A stretch of 64,000 nucleotides of DNA from Xanthomonas hortorum (GTDB lineage: Bacteria > Pseudomonadota > Gammaproteobacteria > Xanthomonadales > Xanthomonadaceae), in contig NZ_CP101417.1 in assembly GCF_024339125.1 (NCBI RefSeq), forward strand, positions 4,475,001 to 4,539,000, given 5' to 3'. Shown piece after piece: positions 52,467-61,412 of this stretch (the stretch's first letter is position 1; each line of letters starts with the position of its first letter). Made by a program: the position numbers and the translations under genes. Under the pieces are notes generated by a model, which searched no databases, was not told where the DNA came from, and was given only the letters and a program-made list of their open reading frames with translations.

Positions 52467-54986
52467 TTGTCCTCTCCGTCGCCTGTCGCTCCCGTCACTC
52501 CCGAACTCGTACGCCTGCGTGCGCATGCCCGCGACAAGGATGACGCCATCGCCCAGGCCACCCAGCTACTGGTCGCAGCCGGCTGCGTTGCGCCGGGCTA
52601 CGACGCCAGCATGCGGCGCCGAGAAGGCTTGGCGAATACCTTCCTCGGCCACGGACTGGCGATCCCGCACGGCGTGGGCGAAGACCGCCATCTGGTGCGC
52701 CGCGACGGTATCGCGGTGCTGCAGTTGCCCGAGGGTGTGGAATGGAACCCCGGCCAGATCACCCGGCTGGTGGTGGGCATTGCTGCCCAGTCCGATACCC
52801 ACATCACCCTGCTGCGCCGCCTGACCCGCCTGATCCAGGACCCGGCGCAGCTGGAAGCGCTGTTCACCACCGACGACCCCGGCGTGATCGTGGCCGCGCT
52901 TACCGGCGACCGCGCGCCCGACACCAGCGCCGCGCCGGCCACCGATCTGGCCGAAAAATTTGACTGGACCATCGCCTACCCCAGCGGCCTGCACGCACGC
53001 CCGGCGACGCGTTGGGCCGAGACCGCACGCGGCTTCTCTGCGCGTGCGCAAGTGCGCGCCGGCGAGCAGGCGGCCGATGCCAAGAGCCTGGTCGGCCTGT
53101 TGCAGCTCGGTCTGCGTGCCGGCGACAGCATCACCGTCTCGGCCGAAGGCAGCGATGCCGCCGCGCTGCTCAAGCGCCTGCGTGCGGTGATGGACAGCCT
53201 GACCGCGCAGGAAAAGGCCGATGCCGAACGCGCCGCGCAACGCCGCGCCGCCCCGGTCATCGGCTGGACCCCGCCACAGGCGCAGCCGGCCATCGTCGGC
53301 ATCGGCGCCAGCCCGGGCGTGGCGATCGGCATCGTGCATCGCCTGCGTGCCGCGCAGACCGAGGTGGCCGATCAACCGGTCGGCCTGGGCGATGGCGGCG
53401 CATTGCTGCACGACGCCCTCACCCGCACCCGCCAGCAACTGGCGGCGATCCAGGACGACACCCAGCGCCGTCTCGGCGCCTCGGATGCGGCCATCTTCAA
53501 GGCCCAGGCCGAGCTGCTCAACGACACCGACCTGATCACCCGCACCTGCCAGCTGATGGTCGAAGGCCATGGCGTGGCGTGGTCGTGGCATCAGGCGGTG
53601 GAACAGATCGCCTCGGGCCTGGCCGCACTCGGCAACCCGGTGCTGGCCGGCCGCGCCGCCGACCTGCGCGACGTCGGCCGCCGCGTGCTGGCCCAGCTCG
53701 ACCCGGCCGCCGCCGGCGCCGGCCTCACCGACCTGCCCGACCAGCCCTGCATCCTGCTCGCCAGCGACCTGTCGCCGTCGGACACCGCCAACCTGGACAC
53801 CGAGCGCGTGCTCGGTCTGGCCACCGCGCAAGGCGGGCCGACCTCGCATACCGCGATCCTGTCGCGCACGCTTGGCCTGCCGGCGCTGGTCGCAGCTGGC
53901 GGCCAGTTGCTGGATATCGAAGACGGCGTCACCGCCATCATCGACGGCAGCAGCGGCCGGCTGTACATCAACCCGTCCGAGCTGGATCTGGACGCCGCCC
54001 GTACGCATATCGCCGAGCAGCAAGCCATCCGCGAGCGCGAGGCCGCGCAACGCGCATTGCCGGCCGAAACCACCGACGGCCACCACATCGACATCGGCGC
54101 CAACGTTAATCTGCCCGACCAGGTCGCGATGGCGCTGGCCCAGGGCGCCGAAGGCGTCGGCCTGATGCGCACCGAGTTCCTGTTTCTGGAAAGCGGCCGC
54201 ACCCCCAGCGAAGACGAGCAGCACGCTACCTACCTGGCGATGGCGCAGGCACTGGATGGCCGCCCGCTGATCGTGCGTGCGCTGGACATCGGCGGCGATA
54301 AACAAGTGGCGCATCTGGAACTGCCGCACGAAGAAAACCCGTTCCTGGGCGTGCGCGGTGCGCGCCTGCTGCTGCGTCGCCCCGACCTGCTCGAACCGCA
54401 ACTGCGTGCGCTTTATCGCGCTGCAAAAGACGGTGCGCGGCTGTCGATCATGTTCCCGATGATCACCTCGGTACCGGAGCTGATCACCTTGCGCGAAATC
54501 TGCGCACGCATCCGCGCCGAGCTGGACGCACCGGAAGTGCCGATCGGCATCATGATCGAAGTGCCCGCCGCCGCTGCGCAGGCAGACGTGCTGGCGCGGT
54601 ATGCGGATTTCTTCTCGATCGGCACCAATGACCTCACCCAATACGTGCTGGCAATCGACCGCCAGAACCCCGAGCTCGCCGCCGAAGCCGACAGCCTGCA
54701 TCCGGCGGTGCTGCGCATGATCCGCAGCACCATCGAAGGTGCGCGCAAACACGATCGCTGGGTCGGCGTGTGCGGCGGTCTGGCCGGCGATCCGTTCGGC
54801 GCCAGCCTGCTGGCCGGGTTGGGCGTGCAAGAACTGTCGATGACGCCCAACGACATCCCGGCGGTCAAGGCACGCCTGCGCGGCACCGCGCTGAGCACCT
54901 TGCAGCAGCTGGCCGAGCAGGCGCTGGACTGCGAAACCGCAGAGCAAGTGCGCGCGCTTGAAGTCAAACGCGAGGACCAGGCATGA
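52467..54986 (+). CDS. fruB: Fructose PTS multiphosphoryl transfer protein FruB (IIA-HPr-EI)
   Basis: Cytosolic 839-residue fusion carrying phosphate from PEP to the fructose permease. I chose TTG 52467 (SSPSPVAPVTPELV), with GGAG 6 bases upstream; the longer frame runs through the operator. Domains: IIA-Fru (1-150) with His68 in GLAIPHGV; HPr (165-255) with His176 in SGLHARPATRW; enzyme I (270-839) with His461 in GGPTSHTAILSR, RTEFLFLESGRTPSEDEQ, ARLSIMFPMI and the PEP-site IGTNDLTQYVLAIDR plus VCGGLAGDPFGA. All phospho-sites are present, so the system is independent of a general PTS. fruK overlaps its stop by 4 bp. Confidence 0.96.
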   Translation: MSSPSPVAPVTPELVRLRAHARDKDDAIAQATQLLVAAGCVAPGYDASMRRREGLANTFLGHGLAIPHGVGEDRHLVRRDGIAVLQLPEGVEWNPGQITRLVVGIAAQSDTHITLLRRLTRLIQDPAQLEALFTTDDPGVIVAALTGDRAPDTSAAPATDLAEKFDWTIAYPSGLHARPATRWAETARGFSARAQVRAGEQAADAKSLVGLLQLGLRAGDSITVSAEGSDAAALLKRLRAVMDSLTAQEKADAERAAQRRAAPVIGWTPPQAQPAIVGIGASPGVAIGIVHRLRAAQTEVADQPVGLGDGGALLHDALTRTRQQLAAIQDDTQRRLGASDAAIFKAQAELLNDTDLITRTCQLMVEGHGVAWSWHQAVEQIASGLAALGNPVLAGRAADLRDVGRRVLAQLDPAAAGAGLTDLPDQPCILLASDLSPSDTANLDTERVLGLATAQGGPTSHTAILSRTLGLPALVAAGGQLLDIEDGVTAIIDGSSGRLYINPSELDLDAARTHIAEQQAIREREAAQRALPAETTDGHHIDIGANVNLPDQVAMALAQGAEGVGLMRTEFLFLESGRTPSEDEQHATYLAMAQALDGRPLIVRALDIGGDKQVAHLELPHEENPFLGVRGARLLLRRPDLLEPQLRALYRAAKDGARLSIMFPMITSVPELITLREICARIRAELDAPEVPIGIMIEVPAAAAQADVLARYADFFSIGTNDLTQYVLAIDRQNPELAAEADSLHPAVLRMIRSTIEGARKHDRWVGVCGGLAGDPFGASLLAGLGVQELSMTPNDIPAVKARLRGTALSTLQQLAEQALDCETAEQVRALEVKREDQA

Positions 54987-55939
54987 GCCTGCACGCCATC
55001 ACCGTCACGCTGAATCCGGCGATCGACCAGACCATCCAGCTCGAGCACTTGCAGCCGGGCGCGGTGCATCGCGCCAGCAGCGTGCGCAACGACGCCGGCG
55101 GCAAGGGCATCAACGTGGCCGCCTGCCTGGCCGACTGGGGCACTGAGGTCGCCGCGCTCGGCGTCCTCGGGGCAGGCAATGCCGGCGTGTTCGAGGCGCT
55201 GTTCCGCGAACGCGGCATTACCGATCACTGCCAACGCGTGGCCGGCGAGACCCGCACCAATCTCAAGCTGGTCGAAGCGCGCAGCAACGACACCACCGAC
55301 ATCAACCTGCCCGGCCTGCGCCTGGGCCAGCCGCATCTGCAGGGCGTTGCCGATCAGCTCGCCCCGCTGCTGCGCCCCGGCCTGCCGGTGGTGCTGTCCG
55401 GCAGCCTGCCGGCCGGCCTGCCGGACGACAGCTGGGCGCAGTTGCAGGCGCAGGCCAGCGCCGCTGGCGCACGCGTACTGCTGGATACCAGTGGTGCGCC
55501 ACTGGTGGCCGCACTCGGCGCCGCGCGCAGCGCGCTGCCTTACGCAGTCAAGCCGAACCGGCACGAACTCGAAGCCTGGACCGGCCGCCCGCTGAGCGAT
55601 CGCGCCGCGCTCAGCGCCGCCGCGCACGAACTGATCGCACGCGGTATCCAGCTGGTGGTCATCTCGATGGGCACCGACGGCGCCTTGTTCGTGCAGCGCG
55701 ACCAGCGCCTGATTGCGCGGCCGCCGCGGCTGGCACAGGGCAGCAGCGTGGGCGCCGGTGACGCGATGGTGGCCGGCCTGGCCGCCGCGCTGCTGGATGC
55801 GGCCACCGATCTGGAGCAGTGCGCGCGGCTGGCCACGGCATTTTCGATGTGCCGGCTGGAAAGCGGCGACGCGCGCAGACTCAGCGCCGACGGCGTGCGC
55901 CGTGCTGCGGCCGACGTCGTGATCGAGACGCTGTCGTGA
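54983..55939 (+). CDS. fruK: 1-Phosphofructokinase FruK
   Basis: PfkB-family sugar kinase of 318 residues phosphorylating fructose 1-phosphate to fructose 1,6-bisphosphate. Motifs: [28 protein letters not shown] with [18 protein letters not shown], the substrate-binding block, then [13 protein letters not shown], and the C-terminal ATP/anion-hole signature [17 protein letters not shown] with catalytic Asp. Its ATG overlaps the fruB stop (ATGA), giving coupled translation. The next gene fruA follows after 130 bp, where three short CGTCAT/CGTCAC-CCGGC-like repeats are seen. Confidence 0.95.
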   Translation: MSLHAITVTLNPAIDQTIQLEHLQPGAVHRASSVRNDAGGKGINVAACLADWGTEVAALGVLGAGNAGVFEALFRERGITDHCQRVAGETRTNLKLVEARSNDTTDINLPGLRLGQPHLQGVADQLAPLLRPGLPVVLSGSLPAGLPDDSWAQLQAQASAAGARVLLDTSGAPLVAALGAARSALPYAVKPNRHELEAWTGRPLSDRAALSAAAHELIARGIQLVVISMGTDGALFVQRDQRLIARPPRLAQGSSVGAGDAMVAGLAAALLDAATDLEQCARLATAFSMCRLESGDARRLSADGVRRAAADVVIETLS

Positions 55940-56069
55940 GCGCTGCCTTGCACTTGCCGGCGACCGGCACGCAGGTCTGCGCGCGTCATTCCGGCTGGCG
56001 TCATCCCGGCAAGCGTCACCCGCACGCGTCCGGCCTCACCGGCGACCGCAATACAGCAGGAGTTTTGCC

Positions 56070-57812
56070 ATGTCCTCTTCCATCGTGGTCATCGCCGCCG
56101 GCGAACGCAGTACCGAAGCCGTTCTGGCGGCCGAAGCGCTGCGCCGTGCGGCCACCGCCGCCGGGCGCAGCGTGACGATCGAAATCCGCAGCGACCAGGG
56201 CGTGCTCGGCGTACTGCCGACCGAGCTGACCAACGGCGCCGCGCACGTCCTGATCGTCGGCGATGCCGATGCCGACACCGCGCGGTTCGGCGACGCGCAA
56301 CTGCTGCATCTGAGCCTGGGCGCGGTACTGGACGACCCGGCCGCCGCCGTCAGCCAGCTCGCTGCCACCACCGCACCAGCCAGTACATCGGCAACGACCG
56401 ACGCATCCGGCGCAGGCGGCAAGCGCATCGTTGCGATCACCTCCTGCCCCACCGGCATCGCGCACACCTTCATGGCCGCCGAAGGCCTGCAGCAGGCGGC
56501 CAAGAAACTCGGCTACCAGATGCGCGTGGAAACGCAGGGGTCGGTGGGCGCGCAGGACGCATTGACCGACGAGGAAATCCGCGCGGCCGACGTGGTCATC
56601 ATCGCTGCCGACCGCGAAGTGGACCTGGCCCGTTTCGGTGGCAAGCGGCTGTTCAAGAGCGGCACCAAGCCGGCGATCAACGATGGCCCGGCGCTCATCC
56701 AGAAAGCCCTGGCCGAGGCCGGCGTGCATGGCGGCGCAGCCCCGGTCGCAGGCGCCAGTGCCACATCCGACGCCAAGAGCAATGCCCGCACCGGTGCCTA
56801 CAAGCACCTGATGACCGGCGTCTCGTTCATGCTGCCGTTCGTCACCGCCGGCGGCCTGTTGATCGCGCTGGCCTTCGCGCTCGGCGGCATCTATGCCGGC
56901 GACGACGCGCACCAGGGCACGCTGGCCTGGTCGCTGTTCCAGATCGGCGCCAAGGCCGGCTTCACCTTGATGGTGCCTGCGCTGGCCGGCTATATCGCCT
57001 ACTCCATCGCCGACCGCCCCGGCATCGCACCGGGCATGATCGGCGGGCTGGTCGCGGCCAACCTCAATGCCGGCTTCCTCGGCGGGATTATTGCCGGCTT
57101 CATCGCCGGCTACGGCGTGGCCGCGCTCAACCGCTACATCCGCCTGCCGCGCAACCTGGAAGGGCTCAAGCCGGTGCTGATCCTGCCGGTGCTCGGCACG
57201 CTGCTGGTTGGCCTGGCGATGATGTATGTGTTCGGGCAACCTGTGGCCGATCTGCTGGCCTGGCTCACCGCCTGGCTGCGCGGAATGCAGGGCAGCAGCG
57301 CGCTGCTGCTGGGTCTGTTGCTCGGCGGCATGATGGCCTTCGACATGGGCGGGCCGGTCAACAAGGCCGCCTACGCGTTTTCCACCGGTCTGATCGCCAG
57401 CCAGGTCTACACCCCGATGGCTGCCGCCATGGTGGCCGGCATGACCCCGCCGCTGGGCATCGCGCTGGCCACCTGGGTGTTCCGCAACCGCTTCACCGTC
57501 GAAGAACGCGGCTCGGCCACTGCCGCCGGCGTGCTCGGGCTGGCCTTCGTCACCGAAGGCGCCATCCCGTATGCCGCACGCGACCCGCTGCGCACCATCC
57601 CGGCGCTGGTGATCGGCTCGGCCGTGGCCGGCGCCATTTCGATGACCGCCGGTGCCGAGTTGAAGGCACCGCATGGCGGCATCTTCGTGCTGCTGATTCC
57701 CAACGCCGTGACCCACCTGCTCAATTACGTACTGGCCCTGGTGGTCGGCGTGGTGGTCACCGCAGTGGCACTGCGCCTGCTCAAGAAGCCGGTGGCCGAC
57801 GTGATCGCCTGA
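56070..57812 (+). CDS. fruA: Fructose PTS permease FruA (IIB'-IIB-IIC)
   Basis: Inner-membrane fructose transporter of 580 residues; ATG 56070 follows AGGAG. The N-terminal region up to about residue 100 is a IIB-like duplicate without the active Cys. IIB proper has Cys126 in [22 protein letters not shown] starts near residue 245 ([30 protein letters not shown]) and contains about 9 membrane segments, with the substrate loop [15 protein letters not shown]. The protein takes up fructose as fructose 1-phosphate, using phosphate from FruB, and feeds FruK. An oprB-type porin gene follows after 185 bp. Confidence 0.95.
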   Translation: MSSSIVVIAAGERSTEAVLAAEALRRAATAAGRSVTIEIRSDQGVLGVLPTELTNGAAHVLIVGDADADTARFGDAQLLHLSLGAVLDDPAAAVSQLAATTAPASTSATTDASGAGGKRIVAITSCPTGIAHTFMAAEGLQQAAKKLGYQMRVETQGSVGAQDALTDEEIRAADVVIIAADREVDLARFGGKRLFKSGTKPAINDGPALIQKALAEAGVHGGAAPVAGASATSDAKSNARTGAYKHLMTGVSFMLPFVTAGGLLIALAFALGGIYAGDDAHQGTLAWSLFQIGAKAGFTLMVPALAGYIAYSIADRPGIAPGMIGGLVAANLNAGFLGGIIAGFIAGYGVAALNRYIRLPRNLEGLKPVLILPVLGTLLVGLAMMYVFGQPVADLLAWLTAWLRGMQGSSALLLGLLLGGMMAFDMGGPVNKAAYAFSTGLIASQVYTPMAAAMVAGMTPPLGIALATWVFRNRFTVEERGSATAAGVLGLAFVTEGAIPYAARDPLRTIPALVIGSAVAGAISMTAGAELKAPHGGIFVLLIPNAVTHLLNYVLALVVGVVVTAVALRLLKKPVADVIA

Positions 57813-59038
57813 CGTTCGGCCGCCCCGCCCCGACCAATTCCACACCGCGCATCCGGCGCATTTGATCGCTGATCTGCGTCACCCCTGACTGGTTTCACCG
57901 CTGCGCTGCGCACCTTCGTGCGCGGCCAGCGGCTTGCCCACCCCTTAGCTGTCGCGTTCGCCTTCTCGGCCACGCCCTCTTTGTTCGGAGTCCTGCCATG
58001 ACCGCCCTCGCCCCCCGCCATGCCCGTCCCCGCCTGCTGTGCCTGTCGCTGGCACTGGCGCTGACCCCGCTCGCCCACGCGCAGGATGCCGCCGATGCCT
58101 TCAAGCTCAAGCTGGGTTACACCGGCGAAGCCGCCTCGATGATCGACGGCGGCCGTAAGGGCGGCGACGCTTACGCCGGCCAGTTGATGGTCGGCACCGA
58201 CGTCGATCTGAACAGCCTGTTCGGCTGGCACGGCGCCACCGTCAAGGCCTACGTCACCAACCGTCACGGCACCAACCTGTCCAACAGCAGCATCGGCAAC
58301 AGCACCTCGGTGCAGGAAATCTACGGCGGCCAGGGCACGCGCCTGGCCAACCTCACGCTGGTGCAGAAACTGCTCGACGACCGCCTGGAACTGGAAGCCG
58401 GCCGCAGCGTGGCCAACATCCACTTCCTTGGCTCGGACCTGTGCCAGTACTTCCAGGGCAACTCGGCCTGCGGCAACCCCACCTTCGTGTTCCGCACCAG
58501 CAACTTCACCTACTGGCCGGTGTCCAGCTGGGCCGCGCATGCCACCGCCTGGGTCACGCCCAAGGTCTACGTGCATGTGGGCGCGTACGAAGTGAACCCG
58601 GTGCAGGCCCAGGACGGCCAGCACGGCCTGAAGTGGAGCACCGACGACACCACCGGCGTGGTGGTGCCCTACGCCATCGGCTACAAGAACAAGGGCGGCG
58701 ACGGCACGCTGGCGGCGATGTACGAACTCGGCGGCTGGCAGGACAACTCCGACTACACCGACCCGCTGCGCGACCGCAACGGCAACCCGGCCGTGCTCAG
58801 TGGCCTGGGCTATGAAAACAAGCAGGGCCGCTCCGGCTTGTTTGGCCGCTTCGAACAACAGGTCACCAACCCGGACCCGTCCGGCACCCAGGGCCTGACC
58901 GTCTTCGCCGCCATTCTCAAGAGCACCAGCGGCCAGGCCATCGAAGACCACTTCGTGCAACTGGGCCTGGCGACGTCCCCCCGATTTTGAGTAGCGCCTC
59001 AGTTTGGAGTCCAATTCCCTACCCCGAGGAGATTGGAC

Positions 59039-59302
59039 GTGAAGAAACGTTTTACTGACGAGCAGGTCATCGGCTTTCTGCGCGAAGCCGAAAGCGGCGT
59101 GGCGATCAAGGACCTGTGCCGGCGCCATGGCTTCAGCGAGGCCTCGTACTACCTGTGGCGCAGCAAATTCGGCGGGATGAGCGTGCCTGATGCCAAGCGG
59201 CTCAAGGACCTCGAGTCCGAGAACGCGCGGCTGAAGAAGTTGCTGGCCGAGCAATTGTTCGAGAACGACCTGATCAAGGATGCGCTGCGAAAAAAGTGGT
59301 AA
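59039..59302 (+). CDS. IS3-family transposase OrfA (DNA-binding part)
   Basis: 87-residue helix-turn-helix protein with leucine zipper. GTG 59039 follows AGGAG at 7 bases. Sequence [43 protein letters not shown] is the usual IS3 OrfA helix-turn-helix; [31 protein letters not shown] is the zipper. The frame ends at TAA 59302 just after an A6G slippery run (59290-59296) correctly phased as A AAA AAG, so ribosomes can shift -1 into orfB and make the fused transposase. Confidence 0.92.
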   Translation: MKKRFTDEQVIGFLREAESGVAIKDLCRRHGFSEASYYLWRSKFGGMSVPDAKRLKDLESENARLKKLLAEQLFENDLIKDALRKKW

Positions 59303-60141
59303 GCGCACCGGCGCGTCGTACGCTGGTGCGCGAGTGGATCGGGCGTGGCGCCAGCGAGCGTCGCGCCTTGGCAGCGATCGGCATGAGCGCCAGTGCGCTG
59401 CGCTATTGCCCACGCGAAGACCGCAATGGCGAACTGCGCGAGCGCATCGTTGCGTTGGCGCATCGCCATCGCCGCTATGGCGTGGGAATGATCTATCTCA
59501 AACTGCGACAGGAAGGGCGCATCGTGAACTACAAACGGGTGGAGCGGTTGTACCGCGAGCAGCAGCTACAGGTCCGACGGCGCAAACGCAAAAAGGTGCC
59601 AATAAGCGAGCGTCAGCCGCTGCTGCGGCCAGCGCAGGCCAATCAGGTGTGGTCGATGGACTTCGTGTTCGACCGCACTGCCGACGGTCGGGTGGTCAAG
59701 TGTCTGGTGATCGTGGACGATGCAACCCACGAAGCGGTCGCCATCGACGTGGAGCGCGCGATCTCGGGACATGGCGTTGCGCGCGTGCTGGATCGGTTGG
59801 CACACAGTCGCGGTTTGCCGAAGGTGATCCGCACTGACAACGGCAAGGAGTTTTGCGGCAGGGCGATGGTCGCCTGGGCACATGCCCGTGGTGTGCAGTT
59901 GCGGCTGATCCAACCCGGCAAACCGAACCAGAACGCCTACGTCGAATCGTTCAACGGCCGACTACGCGACGAATGCCTCAACGAGCACTGGTTCCCGACA
60001 CTGCTGCACGCGCGCACCGAAATCGAACGCTGGCGACGCGCGTACAACGAAGAGCGACCCAAGAATGCAATCGGCGGCATGACCCCGGCTGCTTATGCCC
60101 AACATCTGGCAAACACCGATATCATTACCCCCGGACTCTAA
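59296..60141 (+). CDS. IS3-family transposase OrfB (DDE catalytic domain)
   Basis: 281-residue retroviral-integrase-like domain, normally produced as the OrfAB fusion. HTH_21-like start ([29 protein letters not shown]), then the rve core with the DDE triad: Asp in [12 protein letters not shown], Asp in [12 protein letters not shown] and Glu in [21 protein letters not shown]. All three catalytic acids are present and the frame is open to TAA 60141, 32 bp before the right end. The frame starts inside orfA, one base back. Confidence 0.92.
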   Translation: MVSAPARRTLVREWIGRGASERRALAAIGMSASALRYCPREDRNGELRERIVALAHRHRRYGVGMIYLKLRQEGRIVNYKRVERLYREQQLQVRRRKRKKVPISERQPLLRPAQANQVWSMDFVFDRTADGRVVKCLVIVDDATHEAVAIDVERAISGHGVARVLDRLAHSRGLPKVIRTDNGKEFCGRAMVAWAHARGVQLRLIQPGKPNQNAYVESFNGRLRDECLNEHWFPTLLHARTEIERWRRAYNEERPKNAIGGMTPAAYAQHLANTDIITPGL

Positions 60142-60721
60142 ACCAAGCCGCTACTCAGGGCGGGGGGACGTCGCTGGTGCAGAAAGGCACCTTCGCCAGC
60201 CGCCCGCAGGACAACATTGCCTTTGTGATCACCCAGCAGAAATACAGCGACGAAGCGATCGAAAACCTGCGCCTGGCCCGCGCCTCAGCCGGCGGCACCG
60301 GCACCCCGGCCGACAACCAGATCATGATGGAGCTCAGCTACGGCATCCAGGTCACCAAGCGCCTACGCATCGCCCCGAACCTGCATTACGTGATCAACCC
60401 GGACCAGTTCAACGAACCGACCCGCACCAACGATCTGAAGAATGCATTGATTGCGGGCATGCGGATCGACTGGAATCTGTGACCCGTCGAAAAGCTGCGC
60501 GCGTTGCGCGCATGCTTGGCGGGTACCACTGCTTGAAGTGAGTGGCGGGTGCGTTGCATCTGACTGCAGTGCAACGCATTACGTCGACTCGGTTGGCCTG
60601 GGCATTTGCCGGATATGGCCGACGAGTTTGATGAGCCGCGTCGGTGCGCGACCGCACGCGATGTGGCTTTTTCAGCCGCCGCTGTCGCGCGCTAGGCAGT
60701 CGCTGTAATGACGACGTCGCA

Positions 60722-61372
60722 TCATTGCGAATCTGATGTCGCACGCAGATTGATCGCTCTGTATTGCCTTTGGTTGCCGTAACGCGGCCCATTCTTCTCC
60801 AAGGTGGCACAGAGCCGGCCTTCGCCACAGGGAGCTAGGTCGGCACGCGACACGCGGTCCAGGTAGTCGATGGAAGCTCGAAGCTTTGCGAGTTCGGTTC
60901 GCTTTTCGTTGATGATGCCAACCGAGTAGGCCACCGCACCCAGCCCTAGCACGCCCGCCACGAGCATCGTAGCGGATGCGATTCCCATGCGGCGCGTGAT
61001 CCGTGTCTCCAACGTCTGCTGCGCTTGCGCGTAACGCCGGGTGGCCTGTTGCAACGTCTCGTCCGCCGTGGCCATTTCTTTGTTGAATCGCTTGGCGGCT
61101 GGCTCAAGAGTCTGCGTCAACGCCTGATTGGTCAACTGCGTCAGCCTCGGCAATGCATTCTCAAGCACCCGGTTGACCTTGGCATCGGCGCTGCTGGCCG
61201 CGCGTTGCAGCACTTGGAGTTGCTCGGCGACCACATCGCGCAACCGTTGTTCGCGCTGCTGCATGGATGCCATCAGCGTCGTCAGCACCGTAATGGTCTC
61301 TTGCAAAGACGCGTTGGATGCGTTCAACGTCGCCATCATTTCCGCCATTGCGGCAGCGTCTTGCCTGTCCAT
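60722..61372 (-). CDS. Coiled-coil membrane protein, unrecognised family
   Basis: 216 residues from ATG 61372, which has AGGAG six to seven bases upstream; a longer frame exists but runs back into the polyglycine codons of the preceding gene. Residues 1-110 are Gln/Ala/Thr-rich heptad-like helix (MMATLNASNASLQETITVLTTLMASMQQRE). Another helix follows, then one membrane segment at about residues 138-160 (GIASATMLVAGVLGLGAVAYSVG). A short soluble C-terminus contains two Cys (LAPCGEGRLCATLEKNG). I do not recognise it. The layout resembles small helical membrane proteins of mobilisation or secretion modules. It lies 40 bp after the large Gln-rich gene and must be co-transcribed with it. Confidence 0.75.
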   Translation of the reverse strand: MDRQDAAAMAEMMATLNASNASLQETITVLTTLMASMQQREQRLRDVVAEQLQVLQRAASSADAKVNRVLENALPRLTQLTNQALTQTLEPAAKRFNKEMATADETLQQATRRYAQAQQTLETRITRRMGIASATMLVAGVLGLGAVAYSVGIINEKRTELAKLRASIDYLDRVSRADLAPCGEGRLCATLEKNGPRYGNQRQYRAINLRATSDSQ

Positions 61373-61412
61373 GAGGTCTCCTAAGCTCGGCTGGTCACGG
61401 AAGAGATTCTGA

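Larger units (their letters stand above)
58971..60173 (+). mobile_element. IS3-family insertion sequence (IS407-like), 1,203 bp
   Basis: Complete element flanked by a 4-bp target duplication CTGG (58967-58970 and 60174-60177). Its ends are imperfect 25/26-bp inverted repeats beginning CGACGTCCCCCCG and continuing TGAGTAGCG inside. It encodes two overlapping frames, orfA and orfB, arranged for -1 frameshifting, with an intact DDE catalytic domain. It is likely active or recently active. The insertion inactivates oprB. Confidence 0.95.
57998..60482 (+). pseudogene. oprB: Carbohydrate-selective porin oprB, interrupted by an IS element
   Basis: Outer-membrane sugar porin gene split by the IS at 58971-60173. 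ATG 57998 follows CGGAG; the first part has a signal peptide (LLCLSLALALTPLAHA) and OprB motifs TDVDLNSLFGWHGATVKAY, QEIYGG and LEAGRSVANIHFLGSDLCQYF. The second part (60178-60482) continues in frame once the IS and one CTGG copy are removed, giving HFVQLGLVQKGTF, and ends with SYGIQVTKRLRIAPNLHYVINP and a C-terminal MRIDWNL, the terminal beta-strand. The intact protein would be about 424 residues. With the IS, translation stops at 58990, removing the last strands including the BAM signal, so a functional barrel is not expected. Confidence 0.92.

Noticed and set aside
52566-54947. Minus-strand open frame of 793 codons over fruB
   Set aside because: Antisense shadow of the FruB gene, which has all three phosphorylation motifs.
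60494-60515. Hairpin GCGCGC/GCGCGC after oprB
   Set aside because: Short GC-only self-complementarity without a T-run; expected often by chance at this GC content.
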